64,000 bases of DNA from Curvibacter gracilis ATCC BAA-807 (GTDB taxonomy: Bacteria > Pseudomonadota > Gammaproteobacteria > Burkholderiales > Burkholderiaceae_C). Each line of letters opens with the position of its first letter. The stretch's first letter is position 1. Shown in pieces: positions 55,459 through 64,000 of the stretch. The stretch lies in the NCBI RefSeq assembly GCF_000518645.1, contig NZ_JADZ01000015.1:1-64000 (forward strand). The letters run 5' to 3'. The notes below the pieces were generated by a model. It saw nothing but the letters and a program-made list of their open reading frames with translations, searched no databases and was not told the origin of the DNA. Made by a program: the position numbers and the translations under genes.

Positions 55459-57555
55459 TTATGGAGCGGACTGAGGGCGGATGGCGTCGGCAGTGCCTTG
55501 GATGAAGGCCTTGATGGCCTCCACCTGATCGCGGGTCAGCTTGCCGGTGAAATCGGGCATGCCGCGTGCGGTGGCCGGCCCGTTGAAGATGAAGCTGGGC
55601 AGGTGCTCGATGTAGGCCGCATCCAGGTAGGCCAGGTTGGGCAAGGCCCCACCTTTCTGCACACCGGGCATGCCGTGGCAGGCAAAGCAGTTGGCCACGT
55701 ACAGGCCCGTGCCTTCAGGCACCTTGGCGGGGTCGTACTTCACGCCTTGCAGCAGCTTGCCGGTGCGATAGGCCACAAAGTCGGGCAGCTTGGCCGCGCC
55801 GCCCAGCGCAAAGGTGTAGACGGTGCCGGGCATCTGCTGGTCTGAGGCGCGGTCCGCCAGGCCGTACACACCGCCCCAGCCCACGGCCACGGACACGTAT
55901 TGCTGGCCGTCCACCAGGTAGGTGCTCGGCGCGGCCAGCACGCCGGTGCCCACCGGGCTCTCCCAGAGCTTCTTGCCGCTGCCAGCGTCATACGCCACAA
56001 ATCGACCATCTGCCGTGCCCTGAAAGACCAGCTGGCCTGCCGTGGTCAGCGTGCCACCGTTCCACGGTGAGATGTGCTCCACGCGCCAGACCTCCTTTTG
56101 CTGCACGGGGTCCCAGGCCAGCAGACGGCCCATGGGCTGGCTCTTGGGTGGCTCGGCCGGAATGGTCTTGGCGGTGTTCCAACCGGTGCCCGACCCCAAG
56201 GCCATGGGGCGGGCCTGGTTGAACTTCCACATGGGATCGTCCACCAGCGCCACGGGCACGTGCTGTGCGGGCAGGTAGACCAGCCCGGTCTTCGGGTTGT
56301 AGGACATGGGGTGCCAGTTGTGCGCCCCGCTGGGGCCGGGCACGGCATCCGGATCACGGCCATCACGCGCGGCCGCGATGCCGATCGGGCGCCCCTTCTT
56401 GTCATAGCCCTTGGCCCAGGTCACCGGGACGAAGTTCCTGGCGGAGATGAACTGGCCATTGGTGCGATCGACCACGAAGAAAAAGCCGTTCTTGGGTGCG
56501 TGCAGGATCACCTTGCGCGGTTTGCCGCCGAGCTGGAGGTCGGCCAGGATCATGGGCTGGGTGGAGGTGTAGTCCCAGTTGTCCGAAGGCGTTTCCTGGT
56601 AGTGCCATTTGTACTTGCCCGTGTCCGGGTCCAGCGCCACGATGGAGCCCAGGAACAGGTTGTCGCCGCCTTTCGGGCTGCGCGCCTTGGCCGACCAGGG
56701 GGATCCATTGCCCACGCCCACGTACAGGGTGTTCAGCTCGGGGTCGAAGACCATGCTGTCCCACATCGTGCCGCCGCCCCCCGCCTTCCAGTATTGGCCG
56801 CTGGGGTCCCAGGTTTTGGCGGCGGCTTTCAGCTCAGGCGTCTCGTAGGGCCGGGACGGATCGCCGGGCACGCTGTACCAGCGCCAGCGCTGCTCACCCG
56901 TCTCGGCGTCGTAGGCGGTGATGAAGCCCCGCACCCCATATTCGGAGCCCCCATTGCCGATGATGACCTTGCCCCGGATCACGCGCGGCGCGCCGGTGAT
57001 GGTGTAGGCCCCTCGGTGGCCCTCCAAGGTGTTCTTCTGCCACACCACCTGGCCAGTGGCAGCGTCTAGCGCGATCAAGCGGCCGTCAAAGGCGCCGACG
57101 TAGACCTTGCCCTGCCAGAGTGCCACACCCCGGTTGACCACATCGCAACATCCGTTCTTGGCCAGCGCGGGGTCGATCTGGGGGTCGTATGTCCAGATCT
57201 TCCGCCCGGTGCGCGCGTCGATGGCGTGCACCACGCTCCACGAGGCGGTCTGGTACATCACGCCGTCGACGACGACCGGTGTGGCCTCCACACCGCGCGT
57301 GGACGCCAGGTTGTACGACCAGACCAGGCCGAGCTGTTGAACGTTGCCGGCATGGATCTGATCCAGGCGGCTGTAACGCGTCTCGGCATAGTCGACGCCC
57401 GTGGTGGGCCAGTCGGCCGTCTTCTGCTCATTGGCGCGGATGAAAGCTTCGTCCACGCGCTTCACGGGGGTCGTGCGTGCGCCCGCGTCGTCTTGGGCCC
57501 AGGCAGAAAGCGCCCACAGGCTGATGAACAGGGCAGGAATGGCGGTGCCAAGCAT
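55459..57555 (-). CDS. Quinohemoprotein alcohol dehydrogenase (PQQ plus fused cytochrome c), calcium type
   Basis: A 698-residue periplasmic enzyme. Signal peptide to A20 (SAWA). PQQ propeller (about 25-590): vicinal C136-C137, E205, N283, catalytic base D328, followed by Y329-T330. Thr at 330, where lanthanide enzymes have Asp, indicates calcium. The C-terminal cytochrome c domain (about 610-698) has C623-F-A-C626-H627 and axial Met in RGMPDF (M666), which makes it a type II quinohemoprotein ADH that transfers electrons intramolecularly. Start chosen for GAGGAG just upstream. First gene of the operon with the aldehyde dehydrogenase. Confidence 0.94.
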   Translation of the reverse strand: MLGTAIPALFISLWALSAWAQDDAGARTTPVKRVDEAFIRANEQKTADWPTTGVDYAETRYSRLDQIHAGNVQQLGLVWSYNLASTRGVEATPVVVDGVMYQTASWSVVHAIDARTGRKIWTYDPQIDPALAKNGCCDVVNRGVALWQGKVYVGAFDGRLIALDAATGQVVWQKNTLEGHRGAYTITGAPRVIRGKVIIGNGGSEYGVRGFITAYDAETGEQRWRWYSVPGDPSRPYETPELKAAAKTWDPSGQYWKAGGGGTMWDSMVFDPELNTLYVGVGNGSPWSAKARSPKGGDNLFLGSIVALDPDTGKYKWHYQETPSDNWDYTSTQPMILADLQLGGKPRKVILHAPKNGFFFVVDRTNGQFISARNFVPVTWAKGYDKKGRPIGIAAARDGRDPDAVPGPSGAHNWHPMSYNPKTGLVYLPAQHVPVALVDDPMWKFNQARPMALGSGTGWNTAKTIPAEPPKSQPMGRLLAWDPVQQKEVWRVEHISPWNGGTLTTAGQLVFQGTADGRFVAYDAGSGKKLWESPVGTGVLAAPSTYLVDGQQYVSVAVGWGGVYGLADRASDQQMPGTVYTFALGGAAKLPDFVAYRTGKLLQGVKYDPAKVPEGTGLYVANCFACHGMPGVQKGGALPNLAYLDAAYIEHLPSFIFNGPATARGMPDFTGKLTRDQVEAIKAFIQGTADAIRPQSAP

Positions 57556-57927
57556 CTTGTCTCCTCGAAGTTGTGGCTCGCAAGCCCGGTCGGGACACCG
57601 GTGCACGCCCAGCCTTTCTGAACGCCGGGGCACGGACTGCTCAGGCCTTGTTCTGGCGCCTGGGTGATTTGCGATGGAAGCCGCCGGAGATCATGTCGTG
57701 GCGCAGCGCTGCCAAGCGGCTTGTCGCCGCCACACCCGCCGAGCGCGCTGCCATGGCGCCTCGCCGGTTATTCGAGGACGGCCGCGCGCCCTTGGAGTCT
57801 CGAAAAACAGAGCCCATGGCCCCATGCGAAGGGGAGGAGACGGGCGCTTGAAGACCCAACCGCCATCCGGTCAGGACGCAGCCCGACACCGGACGTCAGA
57901 TCCGGTGCGGCCGCCTGCGGATCGTGC
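57556..57927. other. Gene-free region upstream of the quinohemoprotein operon
   Basis: A 372-base gap. I found no sigma-54 site and no convincing gene; short open frames on the plus strand lack ribosome binding sites and family resemblance. A small palindrome CACCGGTG at 57596-57603, inside GGACACCGGTGCAC, loosely resembles the GTGACACCG motif at 22081. Confidence 0.55.
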
Positions 57928-58653
57928 TCACGCCGCCGGGTAGCTGCGCCCGCCAAAGATGGCCGTTCCCACGCGCACCATGGTGCTGCCGGCGTGGATG
58001 GCGGCCTCCAGGTCGCCGGTCATGCCCATGGACAGGGTGTCGAACTGATCCGCCCCCGGCAGGCCTGCGGCGCGCACCGCATCGAACAGGGCCCGGGCAC
58101 GCAGGTGCACCTGCTTTTGCGCCTCGAAATCAGGCTGGGGTTCGGGGATGGTCATCAAACCGCGCAGGCACAGGCGCGGCAGCAGTGCCACCTCGCGGGC
58201 CAGGGCCAGCACCTCGTCGGGCGCCACACCCGATTTGCTGGGGCCGCCGTCGATGTTGACCTGCAGGCAGATCTGCAGCGGCGCCTGCTCGGCCCCGCGC
58301 TGCTCGCTCAGGCGTTGGGCGATCTTCAGCCGGTCCACCGAGTGCAGCCAGTCGAAATGGGCCGCCACCAGCCGGGTCTTGTTCGATTGCACCGGGCCGA
58401 TGCAGTGCCATTCGGGGCGCGGGCGCAGGGGCTCGGGGGGGGCGTCCAGGGCCTCGATCTTGGCCACGCCTTCTTGCAGATAGTTCTCGCCAAAGGCGTG
58501 CTGGCCGGCCGCGGCGGCCTCGCGCACCGCCTCGGGGCCAAAGGTCTTGGACACGGCCAGCAGGCGCACACTGCCCGGTGCGCGCCCGGCTGCCTCGCAG
58601 GCGCGGCGGATGCGCTCCTGCACAGCTTGGAGGTTGTTACCAATCATCGTCAT
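57928..58653 (-). CDS. yggS: YggS family PLP-binding protein
   Basis: A 241-residue cytosolic PLP protein of the alanine-racemase-like fold, involved in vitamin B6 homeostasis. Markers: LLAVSKTFG with the PLP lysine, FGENYLQEG, WHCIGPVQSNK, and the C-terminal TLSMGMTGDLEAAI and VRVGTAIFG segments. It is divergent from pilT, the frequent arrangement in proteobacteria. Two starts (58653 and 58647) are close; the first is preferred. Confidence 0.93.
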   Translation of the reverse strand: MTMIGNNLQAVQERIRRACEAAGRAPGSVRLLAVSKTFGPEAVREAAAAGQHAFGENYLQEGVAKIEALDAPPEPLRPRPEWHCIGPVQSNKTRLVAAHFDWLHSVDRLKIAQRLSEQRGAEQAPLQICLQVNIDGGPSKSGVAPDEVLALAREVALLPRLCLRGLMTIPEPQPDFEAQKQVHLRARALFDAVRAAGLPGADQFDTLSMGMTGDLEAAIHAGSTMVRVGTAIFGGRSYPAA

Positions 58654-58700
58654 AATTACCCGGGAGCGTAGCAAACTATCAAAGAGGAAAGAGGGTTTCC

Positions 58701-59744
58701 GTGGATATCACCCAGCTGCTGGCATTCAGCGTCAAGAACAAGGCCTCCGACCTGCACCTGTCGGCGGGCTTGCCGCCGATGATCCGGGTCCACGGGGATG
58801 TGCGCCGCATCAATGTGGACGCGCTCGACCACAAGACCGTGCACGCCATGGTGTACGACATCATGAACGATTCGCAGCGCAAGGCCTACGAAGAGTTCCT
58901 GGAGGTCGACTTCTCGTTCGAAATCGAGGGTCTGGCGCGCTTCCGGGTCAATGCCTTCAACCACCAGCGCGGCTCGGGGGCGGTGTTCCGGACCATTCCG
59001 TCCAAGATCCTGACGCTGGAGCAGCTCAACGCGCCCAAGATCTTTGCCGACCTGTCGCTCAAGCCGCGGGGCCTGGTGCTGGTGACCGGGCCGACCGGCT
59101 CGGGCAAGTCGACCACGCTGGCGGCCATGGTCAACTTTCTCAACGAAAGCGAGTACGGCCACATCCTGACGGTGGAAGACCCGATCGAGTTCGTGCACGA
59201 ATCCAAGAAATGCCTGGTCAACCAGCGCGAGGTGGGGCCGCACACCCTGAGCTTCAACGCGGCTCTGAAATCCGCCCTGCGCGAAGACCCGGACGCCATC
59301 CTGGTCGGTGAAATGCGCGACCTCGAAACCATCCGCCTGGCCATGACGGCGGCCGAGACGGGCCACCTGGTGTTCGGCACCCTGCACACCTCGAGTGCGG
59401 CCAAGACGATCGACCGGATCATCGACGTGTTTCCGGCCGAAGAGAAGGAAATGGTGCGCGCCATGCTGTCGGAATCGCTGCAGGCCGTGATTTCGCAGAC
59501 CCTGTGCAAGACCAAGGACGGCCAGGGCCGGGTGGCGGCGCACGAGATCATGATCGGCACCAGCGCCATCCGCAACCTGATCCGCGAGGCCAAGGTGGCG
59601 CAGATGTACTCCGCCATCCAGACCGGCAACAGCGTGGGCATGCAGACCCTGGACCAATGCCTGACCGACCTGGTGCGCCGCAATGTGATCAGCGCCGCCG
59701 AGGCCCGCAGCAAGGCCAAGACGCCGGAGAACTTCCCGGGCTGA
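58701..59744 (+). CDS. pilT: Type IV pilus retraction ATPase PilT
   Basis: A 347-residue hexameric ATPase that pulls pili in for twitching motility. It begins with GTG after GAGG-rich sequence, the codons reading MDITQLLAFS, the usual PilT N terminus. PAS-like N-domain (to about 100), Walker A GPTGSGKST (130-138), Asp box DPIEFVHE, Walker B LVGEMRDLET and His box GTLHTSSAAKTIDRI. The C-terminal helices end with Lys/Arg-rich residues. Followed by a cyclic-nucleotide-domain gene and pilU. Confidence 0.96.
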   Translation: MDITQLLAFSVKNKASDLHLSAGLPPMIRVHGDVRRINVDALDHKTVHAMVYDIMNDSQRKAYEEFLEVDFSFEIEGLARFRVNAFNHQRGSGAVFRTIPSKILTLEQLNAPKIFADLSLKPRGLVLVTGPTGSGKSTTLAAMVNFLNESEYGHILTVEDPIEFVHESKKCLVNQREVGPHTLSFNAALKSALREDPDAILVGEMRDLETIRLAMTAAETGHLVFGTLHTSSAAKTIDRIIDVFPAEEKEMVRAMLSESLQAVISQTLCKTKDGQGRVAAHEIMIGTSAIRNLIREAKVAQMYSAIQTGNSVGMQTLDQCLTDLVRRNVISAAEARSKAKTPENFPG

Positions 59745-59785
59745 AATCGTTTGCGAACACCACAACAACACACAGGGAGTCACCC

Positions 59786-60415
59786 ATGAAAGGCATCCTC
59801 GGACTGCTCAAACAGAAAGCCGCACAGCGACCGGAGGATCCCCAGGACTCGGTCCTGTTCTCGACCGCCTTTGCCGGCCAGGGCGTGGACTCGGCCATGC
59901 TGGTGCCCTGGGAGGCCCGCGCGGTCGAAGTGGGCGCCAAGCGGCTGTCGGCCGCCCAGGGCAGCAAGATGCTGCAGGCCCTGTGGGCACGCGACAAGTA
60001 CATGGCGCAGCTGCCGACCGATGGCATCGAGCGCATGGAGCGCTTCTTCGACTTCGCCACCGTACCGGCCAACCGCGACCTGATCCTGCAGGACGAGTAC
60101 GGCAACTTCATGGTGGTGCTGCTCAACGGCACCATTGCGGTGGACCGGGTGCAGCCCTGGGGCGAGCACCTGCGCCTGGCCGAGACCCGGCCCGGAGACA
60201 TCCTGGGCGAGATGTCGCTGCTCGACAGCGGCATCCGCTTCTCGGCCTGCACCACGCTGACGCCCTGCGACGTGGCGGTGCTCAACGCCGATGCCCTCGA
60301 CGAGATGATGACCCAGGCGCCCCAACTGGCCGCCAGTCTGGTGGCCTTGCTGGCCCGCAAGCTCTCACTGCGCCTGCGCGTGGTGAGCGCGCGGCTCAGC
60401 GACCACCAGAAATAG
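59786..60415 (+). CDS. Cyclic-nucleotide-binding-domain protein between pilT and pilU
   Basis: A 209-residue cytosolic protein. The C-terminal half (about 95-200) is a cNMP-binding fold with jellyroll strands FMVVLLNGTIAVDRV and the phosphate-binding-cassette-like segment PGDILGEMSLLDSGIRFSAC; an Arg is present at the end of the cassette. The N-terminal half is not recognised. It sits between the two retraction ATPase genes with 41- and 29-base gaps, so it may couple pilus retraction to a nucleotide second messenger. RBS GGGAG. Confidence 0.85.
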   Translation: MKGILGLLKQKAAQRPEDPQDSVLFSTAFAGQGVDSAMLVPWEARAVEVGAKRLSAAQGSKMLQALWARDKYMAQLPTDGIERMERFFDFATVPANRDLILQDEYGNFMVVLLNGTIAVDRVQPWGEHLRLAETRPGDILGEMSLLDSGIRFSACTTLTPCDVAVLNADALDEMMTQAPQLAASLVALLARKLSLRLRVVSARLSDHQK

Positions 60416-60444
60416 ACACAGCCCCCACAGCAGGACTTCCCCAC

Positions 60445-61581
60445 ATGGAACGCGATCAGGCGAGCAAATTCATCAACGATCTGCTCAAGCTCATGGTGAG
60501 CAGGAACGGCAGCGACCTGTTCATCACGGCCGAGTTTCCGCCCGCCATCAAGGTGGATGGGCGCATCACCAAGGTCTCGCCCCAGCCGCTGACCTCGGTG
60601 CACACCGTGGCCCTGGCCCGCTCGATCATGAACGACAAGCAGGCGGCCGAGTTCGAGCGCACCAAGGAGTGCAATTTCGCGATTTCGCCGGCCGGCATCG
60701 GCCGCTTCCGCGTCAACGCCTTTTTGCAGCAAGGCAAGGTCGGCATGGTGCTGCGGGTGATCCCGATGACCCTGCCCACCATTGACGACCTGGGCCTGCC
60801 CCAGGTGCTCAAGGAGGTGGCCATGACCAAGCGCGGCCTGTGCATCATGGTGGGCGCCACCGGCTCGGGCAAGTCGACCACCCTGGCCTCGATGGTGGAC
60901 TGGCGCAACGAGAATTCCTACGGCCACATCATCACGGTCGAAGACCCGGTCGAGTTCGTGCACCCGCACAAGAACTGCGTGGTCACCCACCGCGAGGTGG
61001 GCCTGGACACCGACAGTTGGGAGGCCGCGCTCAAGAACACGCTGCGCCAGGCCCCCGACGTGATCCTGATGGGCGAGATCCGCGACCGCGAGACCATGGA
61101 GCATGCCGTGGTGTTCGCCGAGACCGGCCACCTGTGCCTGGCCACGCTGCACGCCAACAGCGCCAACCAGGCGCTGGACCGCATCGTGAACTTCTTCCCC
61201 GAGGAGCGGCGCGATCAGCTGCTGATGGACCTGTCGCTGAACCTGCGCGGCATGATCTCGCAGCGCCTGATCCCCAAGCAGGACGGCAAGGGCCGGGCCG
61301 CCGCGGTCGAGGTGATGCTGAACACCCCGCTGATCTCCGACCTGATCTTCAAGGGCGAGGTCTCCGAGATCAAGGAGATCATGAAGAAGAGCCGCAACCT
61401 GGGCATGCAGACCTTCGACCAATCGCTGTTCGATCTGTACGAGAGCAACGTCATCACCTATGAAGACGCGCTGCGCAATGCCGACTCGCTGAACGACCTG
61501 CGCCTGCAGATCAAGCTCAACAGCCAGCGTGCCCGCAACCAGGACCTGTCGGCCGGCACCGAACACTTCGCCATCGTCTGA
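60445..61581 (+). CDS. pilU: PilT-dependent retraction ATPase PilU
   Basis: A 378-residue PilT homologue. Walker A GATGSGKST (137-145), Asp box EDPVEFVHPHKNC, Walker B LMGEIRDRET, His box ATLHANSANQALDRI. The length and the long C-terminal tail after LFDLYESN fit PilU rather than PilT. PilU needs PilT to power retraction, adding force. Last gene of the pil trio; a terminator follows. Confidence 0.95.
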   Translation: MERDQASKFINDLLKLMVSRNGSDLFITAEFPPAIKVDGRITKVSPQPLTSVHTVALARSIMNDKQAAEFERTKECNFAISPAGIGRFRVNAFLQQGKVGMVLRVIPMTLPTIDDLGLPQVLKEVAMTKRGLCIMVGATGSGKSTTLASMVDWRNENSYGHIITVEDPVEFVHPHKNCVVTHREVGLDTDSWEAALKNTLRQAPDVILMGEIRDRETMEHAVVFAETGHLCLATLHANSANQALDRIVNFFPEERRDQLLMDLSLNLRGMISQRLIPKQDGKGRAAAVEVMLNTPLISDLIFKGEVSEIKEIMKKSRNLGMQTFDQSLFDLYESNVITYEDALRNADSLNDLRLQIKLNSQRARNQDLSAGTEHFAIV

Positions 61582-61587
61582 ATCCGC

Positions 61588-61630
61588 GCCGCCGGCAGCT
61601 CCCAAGGGGGCGCCGGCGGCTTTTCTTTTT
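61588..61630 (+). terminator. Rho-independent terminator after pilU
   Basis: GCCGCCGGC / GCCGGCGGC stem with a 15-base loop, followed by TTTTCTTTTT. Confidence 0.82.
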
Positions 61631-61659
61631 CGAAACCCCACCCACGCTTTCACACCACC

Positions 61660-62574
61660 ATGTCCAGCACCAACGCACGCACTTACGAAGCCACCCCCTC
61701 CCTCAAGGTCGCCTTTCTCGGCCTGGGCGTGATGGGCTACCCCATGGCCGGCCACCTGGCCCTGGCCGGTCACCAGGTCACGGTCTACAACCGCACGCCG
61801 GCCAAGGCCGAGGCCTGGGTGAAGGAATTTGCCGCCGCCGCCGCCCCCCGCGCTGCGGCCACGCCCCGCCTGGCCGCCCAGGACGCCGACCTGGTGTTCT
61901 GCTGCGTGGGCAACGATGACGACCTGCGCTCGGTCACCCTGGGCGCTGACGGCGCCTTCGCCGGCATGAAACCCGGCGCCGTGTTTGTCGACCACACCAC
62001 GGCCTCGGCCGAGGTGGCCCGCGAACTGGCCACCGCCGCGCGCCAGATCGGCCTGCGCTTTGTCGATGCCCCGGTGTCCGGTGGCCAGGCCGGGGCCCAG
62101 AACGGCCTGCTGACCGTGATGTGTGGCGGCGAAGCGGCCGCCTTCGAAGCGGCCCGCCCGGTGGGCATGGCGTTTTCACGCGCCTTCACCCTGCTGGGTG
62201 AAAGCGGCGCCGGCCAACTGGCCAAGATGGTCAACCAGATCTGCATCGCCGGTCTGGTGCAGGGCCTGTCCGAGGCCATTGCCTTCGGCCAGAAGGCCGG
62301 GCTGGACATGCCCCAGGTGCTGGACGTGATCGGCAAGGGGGCGGCCCAGAGCTGGCAGCTCGACAACCGCGGCAAGACCATGGTGGCCGACCAATTCGAG
62401 TTCGGCTTTGCCGTCGACTGGATGCGCAAGGACCTGGGCCTGGTGCTGGACGAGGCCAAGCGCAACGGCGCGCGCCTGCCGGTGACCGCGCTGGTGGATC
62501 AGTTCTACGCCGATGTGCAGCAGATGGGGGGCCGCCGCTGGGACACCTCCAGCCTGATCAAGCGCCTGCGCTGA
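61660..62574 (+). CDS. Beta-hydroxyacid dehydrogenase (3-hydroxyisobutyrate dehydrogenase family)
   Basis: A 304-residue NAD(P)-dependent enzyme. Rossmann motif FLGLGVMGYPMA near residue 18, substrate loop DAPVSGGQAGAQNG, and catalytic Lys in AGQLAKMVNQ. Family members act on 3-hydroxyisobutyrate, tartronate semialdehyde or glyoxylate; the specific one cannot be told, though glcD and a glyoxylate-type aminotransferase elsewhere in the window leave a glyoxylate role open. It has a 9-Ala-rich stretch (AAAAAPRAAATPRLAA) unlike most homologues. Confidence 0.88.
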   Translation: MSSTNARTYEATPSLKVAFLGLGVMGYPMAGHLALAGHQVTVYNRTPAKAEAWVKEFAAAAAPRAAATPRLAAQDADLVFCCVGNDDDLRSVTLGADGAFAGMKPGAVFVDHTTASAEVARELATAARQIGLRFVDAPVSGGQAGAQNGLLTVMCGGEAAAFEAARPVGMAFSRAFTLLGESGAGQLAKMVNQICIAGLVQGLSEAIAFGQKAGLDMPQVLDVIGKGAAQSWQLDNRGKTMVADQFEFGFAVDWMRKDLGLVLDEAKRNGARLPVTALVDQFYADVQQMGGRRWDTSSLIKRLR

Positions 62575-62606
62575 AACAAGAAAGCCGGCCCCAGGCCCCT
62601 GGGGCC
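62573..62606 (-). terminator. Terminator for the diaA/BON operon
   Basis: GGCCCCAG-GCCC-CTGGGGCC hairpin (62587-62606); on the minus strand it is followed by CTTTCTTGTTTC. Confidence 0.6.
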
Positions 62607-62650
62607 CGGCAGCCGGCCTGCTGGCCAGGGGCAGCGCGCCCCGGCCCCGA

Positions 62651-63301
62651 TCAACCGCCCGTCTTGGCCGGCTCGGTGTTCTTCGGCGGGGTGGGCATCT
62701 GGGTCTTGAGCTCTTCTTCGGTGATGATCTCAAACAGACGAACCACCTTCTGCACCCCATCGACACCGCGGGCGATCTCGGTGGCCCGGTTGGCTTCGCG
62801 CTGGGTCACGCGGCCCATCAGGTAGACCACCTGACGCTCGGTCACCACCTTGAACGAGTTCGAGATCAGGTCACGCGCATCGACCAGGCTGGCCTTCACC
62901 TTGCCCGAGATCAGGGTGTCGCGCGAGCGGTCGCTCAAGGGGCTGGCAATGCCCACCACCAGTTCGTTGTAGACACCGCGCACATTCTCGACACGTTGCA
63001 CGATCTGCTCGGCCTTCTGCTTGGCTTCGGCCGTGGTGGCCTCACCGGTCAACAGCACCCGTCGGTTGTAGCTGGTGACATTGACATGCAGACCATCGCC
63101 CAGCGCCTCGTGCAGGCGGTTCACCGAGCGCAGTTCGATGCCCTCGTCTTCCACCTGCGCGCCGGAAGTACGGCGGTCGGTCGCGACCATGCCGGTCATG
63201 ACGGCACCGCCGGCCACCAGCGGGAAGCAGGCCGTGAGCTGACTCACCAGGGCGGCGCCCGCCAGGGCAGCCAAGGCCACCCGTGTCAAACGTTGATTCA
63301 T
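62651..63301 (-). CDS. BON-domain lipoprotein, DolP-like
   Basis: A 216-residue lipoprotein: signal peptide with lipobox LTAC (C25), then two BON domains (about 70-130 and 145-200; HVNVTSYNRRVLLTGEA and KVVTERQVVYLMGRVTQREA). This is the layout of DolP (YraP), an outer-membrane protein that binds anionic phospholipid and supports envelope integrity. It overlaps diaA by ATGA. The C-terminal Pro/Thr tail is not conserved. Confidence 0.9.
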   Translation of the reverse strand: MNQRLTRVALAALAGAALVSQLTACFPLVAGGAVMTGMVATDRRTSGAQVEDEGIELRSVNRLHEALGDGLHVNVTSYNRRVLLTGEATTAEAKQKAEQIVQRVENVRGVYNELVVGIASPLSDRSRDTLISGKVKASLVDARDLISNSFKVVTERQVVYLMGRVTQREANRATEIARGVDGVQKVVRLFEIITEEELKTQMPTPPKNTEPAKTGG

Positions 63302-63894
63302 GTTGGAAGCTCCTGTTCACCAAGTAATTGGGCGTCCACCCCGTCGCAGATGCAATGCAGCACCAGCAGGTGGACCTCCTGGATGCGCGCCACGCGATCG
63401 TGCGGGACGCAGATATGGACATCGGTTTCGCGCAGACCCGCGCCCAGCGCACCGCCGCTGCGCCCCGTCAGGGCCACCACGGTCATGTCGCGCTCATGGG
63501 CGGCCTCGACCGCCGCCTGCACGCTGGGCGACTGGCCGTCGGCCGACAAGGCCAGCAGCACGTCGCCGGCCAGGCCCAGGGCCCGCACCTGGCGCGCGAA
63601 CACCTGGCGGTAGTCCTGTTCGGCCTGGGCGCTGAGGGCGGCCGCGTCCGTGCCCAGGGCCAAGGCAGCCAGTTCGGGGCGTTCGCGCTCGAACTGGCCC
63701 ACAAAGCTGGCGGCCGCATGCTGGGCCAGGGCCGAGGAGGCGCCGTTGCCGCAGACCAGGACCTTGCAGCCACTGGTGACACAGGTCATGACCGCCTGCA
63801 CGGCGTCGGCAATGGGCTTGCTGAGGATCTGGGCCGACTGGTATTTCAGGTCGGCACTGTCGATGAAGTGCTGTTGGATGCGTTGCTCGAGCAT
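63298..63894 (-). CDS. diaA: SIS-domain protein, DiaA/phosphoheptose isomerase family
   Basis: A 198-residue protein with one SIS domain: VLVCGNGASSALAQHAAASFVGQFERERPELAA, then LLALSADGQSPSVQAAVEAAH and VALTGRSGG. It begins with MLEQRIQQHFIDSADLK, as in DiaA, the tetrameric DnaA-binding initiation factor; GmhA is the alternative. The neighbouring DolP-like gene favours DiaA, since diaA-dolP is a conserved order. A yraN gene, often placed just before diaA, is not between it and the window edge. Confidence 0.88.
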   Translation of the reverse strand: MLEQRIQQHFIDSADLKYQSAQILSKPIADAVQAVMTCVTSGCKVLVCGNGASSALAQHAAASFVGQFERERPELAALALGTDAAALSAQAEQDYRQVFARQVRALGLAGDVLLALSADGQSPSVQAAVEAAHERDMTVVALTGRSGGALGAGLRETDVHICVPHDRVARIQEVHLLVLHCICDGVDAQLLGEQELPT

Positions 63895-64000
63895 GGGCGC
63901 CGATGATACCCCCGCACCATGCCCGCTTGATGGCAGAAACCAGGGTTGTCGGGCGGGTCAAGCGGCCGCGCGCCCCCGAGGCCATCAAGAGGCATCGAAC

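Noticed and set aside
57573-57851. Short plus-strand open frame upstream of yggS
   Set aside because: No ribosome binding site, no recognisable domain, and part of it overlaps the promoter region of the quinohemoprotein gene.
63930-64000. Partial plus-strand frame MAETRVVGRVKRPRAPE running off the end
   Set aside because: Only 23 codons, no ribosome binding site and no family match; too short to judge.

Overview
The window is GC-rich, densely coded DNA from a Gram-negative bacterium, most likely a betaproteobacterium of the order Burkholderiales and probably close to the Comamonadaceae. The reasons are a DUF3567 protein, a Bug-type binding protein, the pilT / cyclic-nucleotide-domain / pilU order, and GC-rich intergenic repeats of the type common in that family. 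No rRNA, tRNA, CRISPR array, integrase or transposase is visible.

Layout. 1-9127: a repeat-bearing end, then scattered metabolic genes (FAH hydrolase, DUF3108, DUF3567, AbrB-type membrane protein, ChaN lipoprotein, ATP-grasp protein, TlpA thioredoxin, purU, GcvA-like regulator). 9128-9886: a GC-rich repeat cluster. 9887-14431: a lipid-storage set (acyl-CoA ligase, alpha/beta hydrolase, wax ester synthase/DGAT with a long basic tail). 14678-17590: glycolate oxidase subunit GlcD and a class V aminotransferase. 17780-44455: a 27-kb island for PQQ-dependent alcohol oxidation. 44547-45978: an enoyl-CoA hydratase and vapBC. 46111-51906: a single-chain acyl-CoA carboxylase, an acyl-CoA ligase and a divergent TetR regulator. 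52000-57555: an orphan LivK-type binding protein, an Lrp regulator, and a quinohemoprotein alcohol dehydrogenase with an aldehyde dehydrogenase. 57928-63894: yggS, pilT-CNBD-pilU, a beta-hydroxyacid dehydrogenase, a BON lipoprotein and diaA.

The island is the most interesting part. Its dehydrogenase (37584-39335) carries Asp-Phe-Asp at the metal site, the signature of lanthanide-dependent XoxF/ExaF/PedH enzymes. Around it lie a PedF-type cytochrome c550, a XoxJ/MoxJ-like binding protein, a second c-type cytochrome, an ABC transporter of the PQQ-associated Ped type (homologous to the system needed for lanthanide use in Pseudomonas putida), an ExbB/ExbD-like pair, two TonB-dependent receptors, two NarL-type two-component systems, an ApbE flavin transferase with a NosR-like flavo-iron-sulfur membrane protein, and a HiPIP. 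An AcoR-like sigma-54 activator sits in the middle. I read sigma-54 (-24/-12) promoters upstream of the cytochrome c, the PedF operon, the ABC operon, the dehydrogenase and the HiPIP gene. This suggests one sigma-54 regulon that joins metal uptake, alcohol oxidation and electron transfer.

The second PQQ enzyme (55459-57555) has Thr instead of the second Asp and a fused cytochrome c domain, so it should use calcium. The window therefore appears to hold both halves of a calcium/lanthanide alcohol dehydrogenase pair. All functions are inferred from sequence; nothing here was computed against databases.
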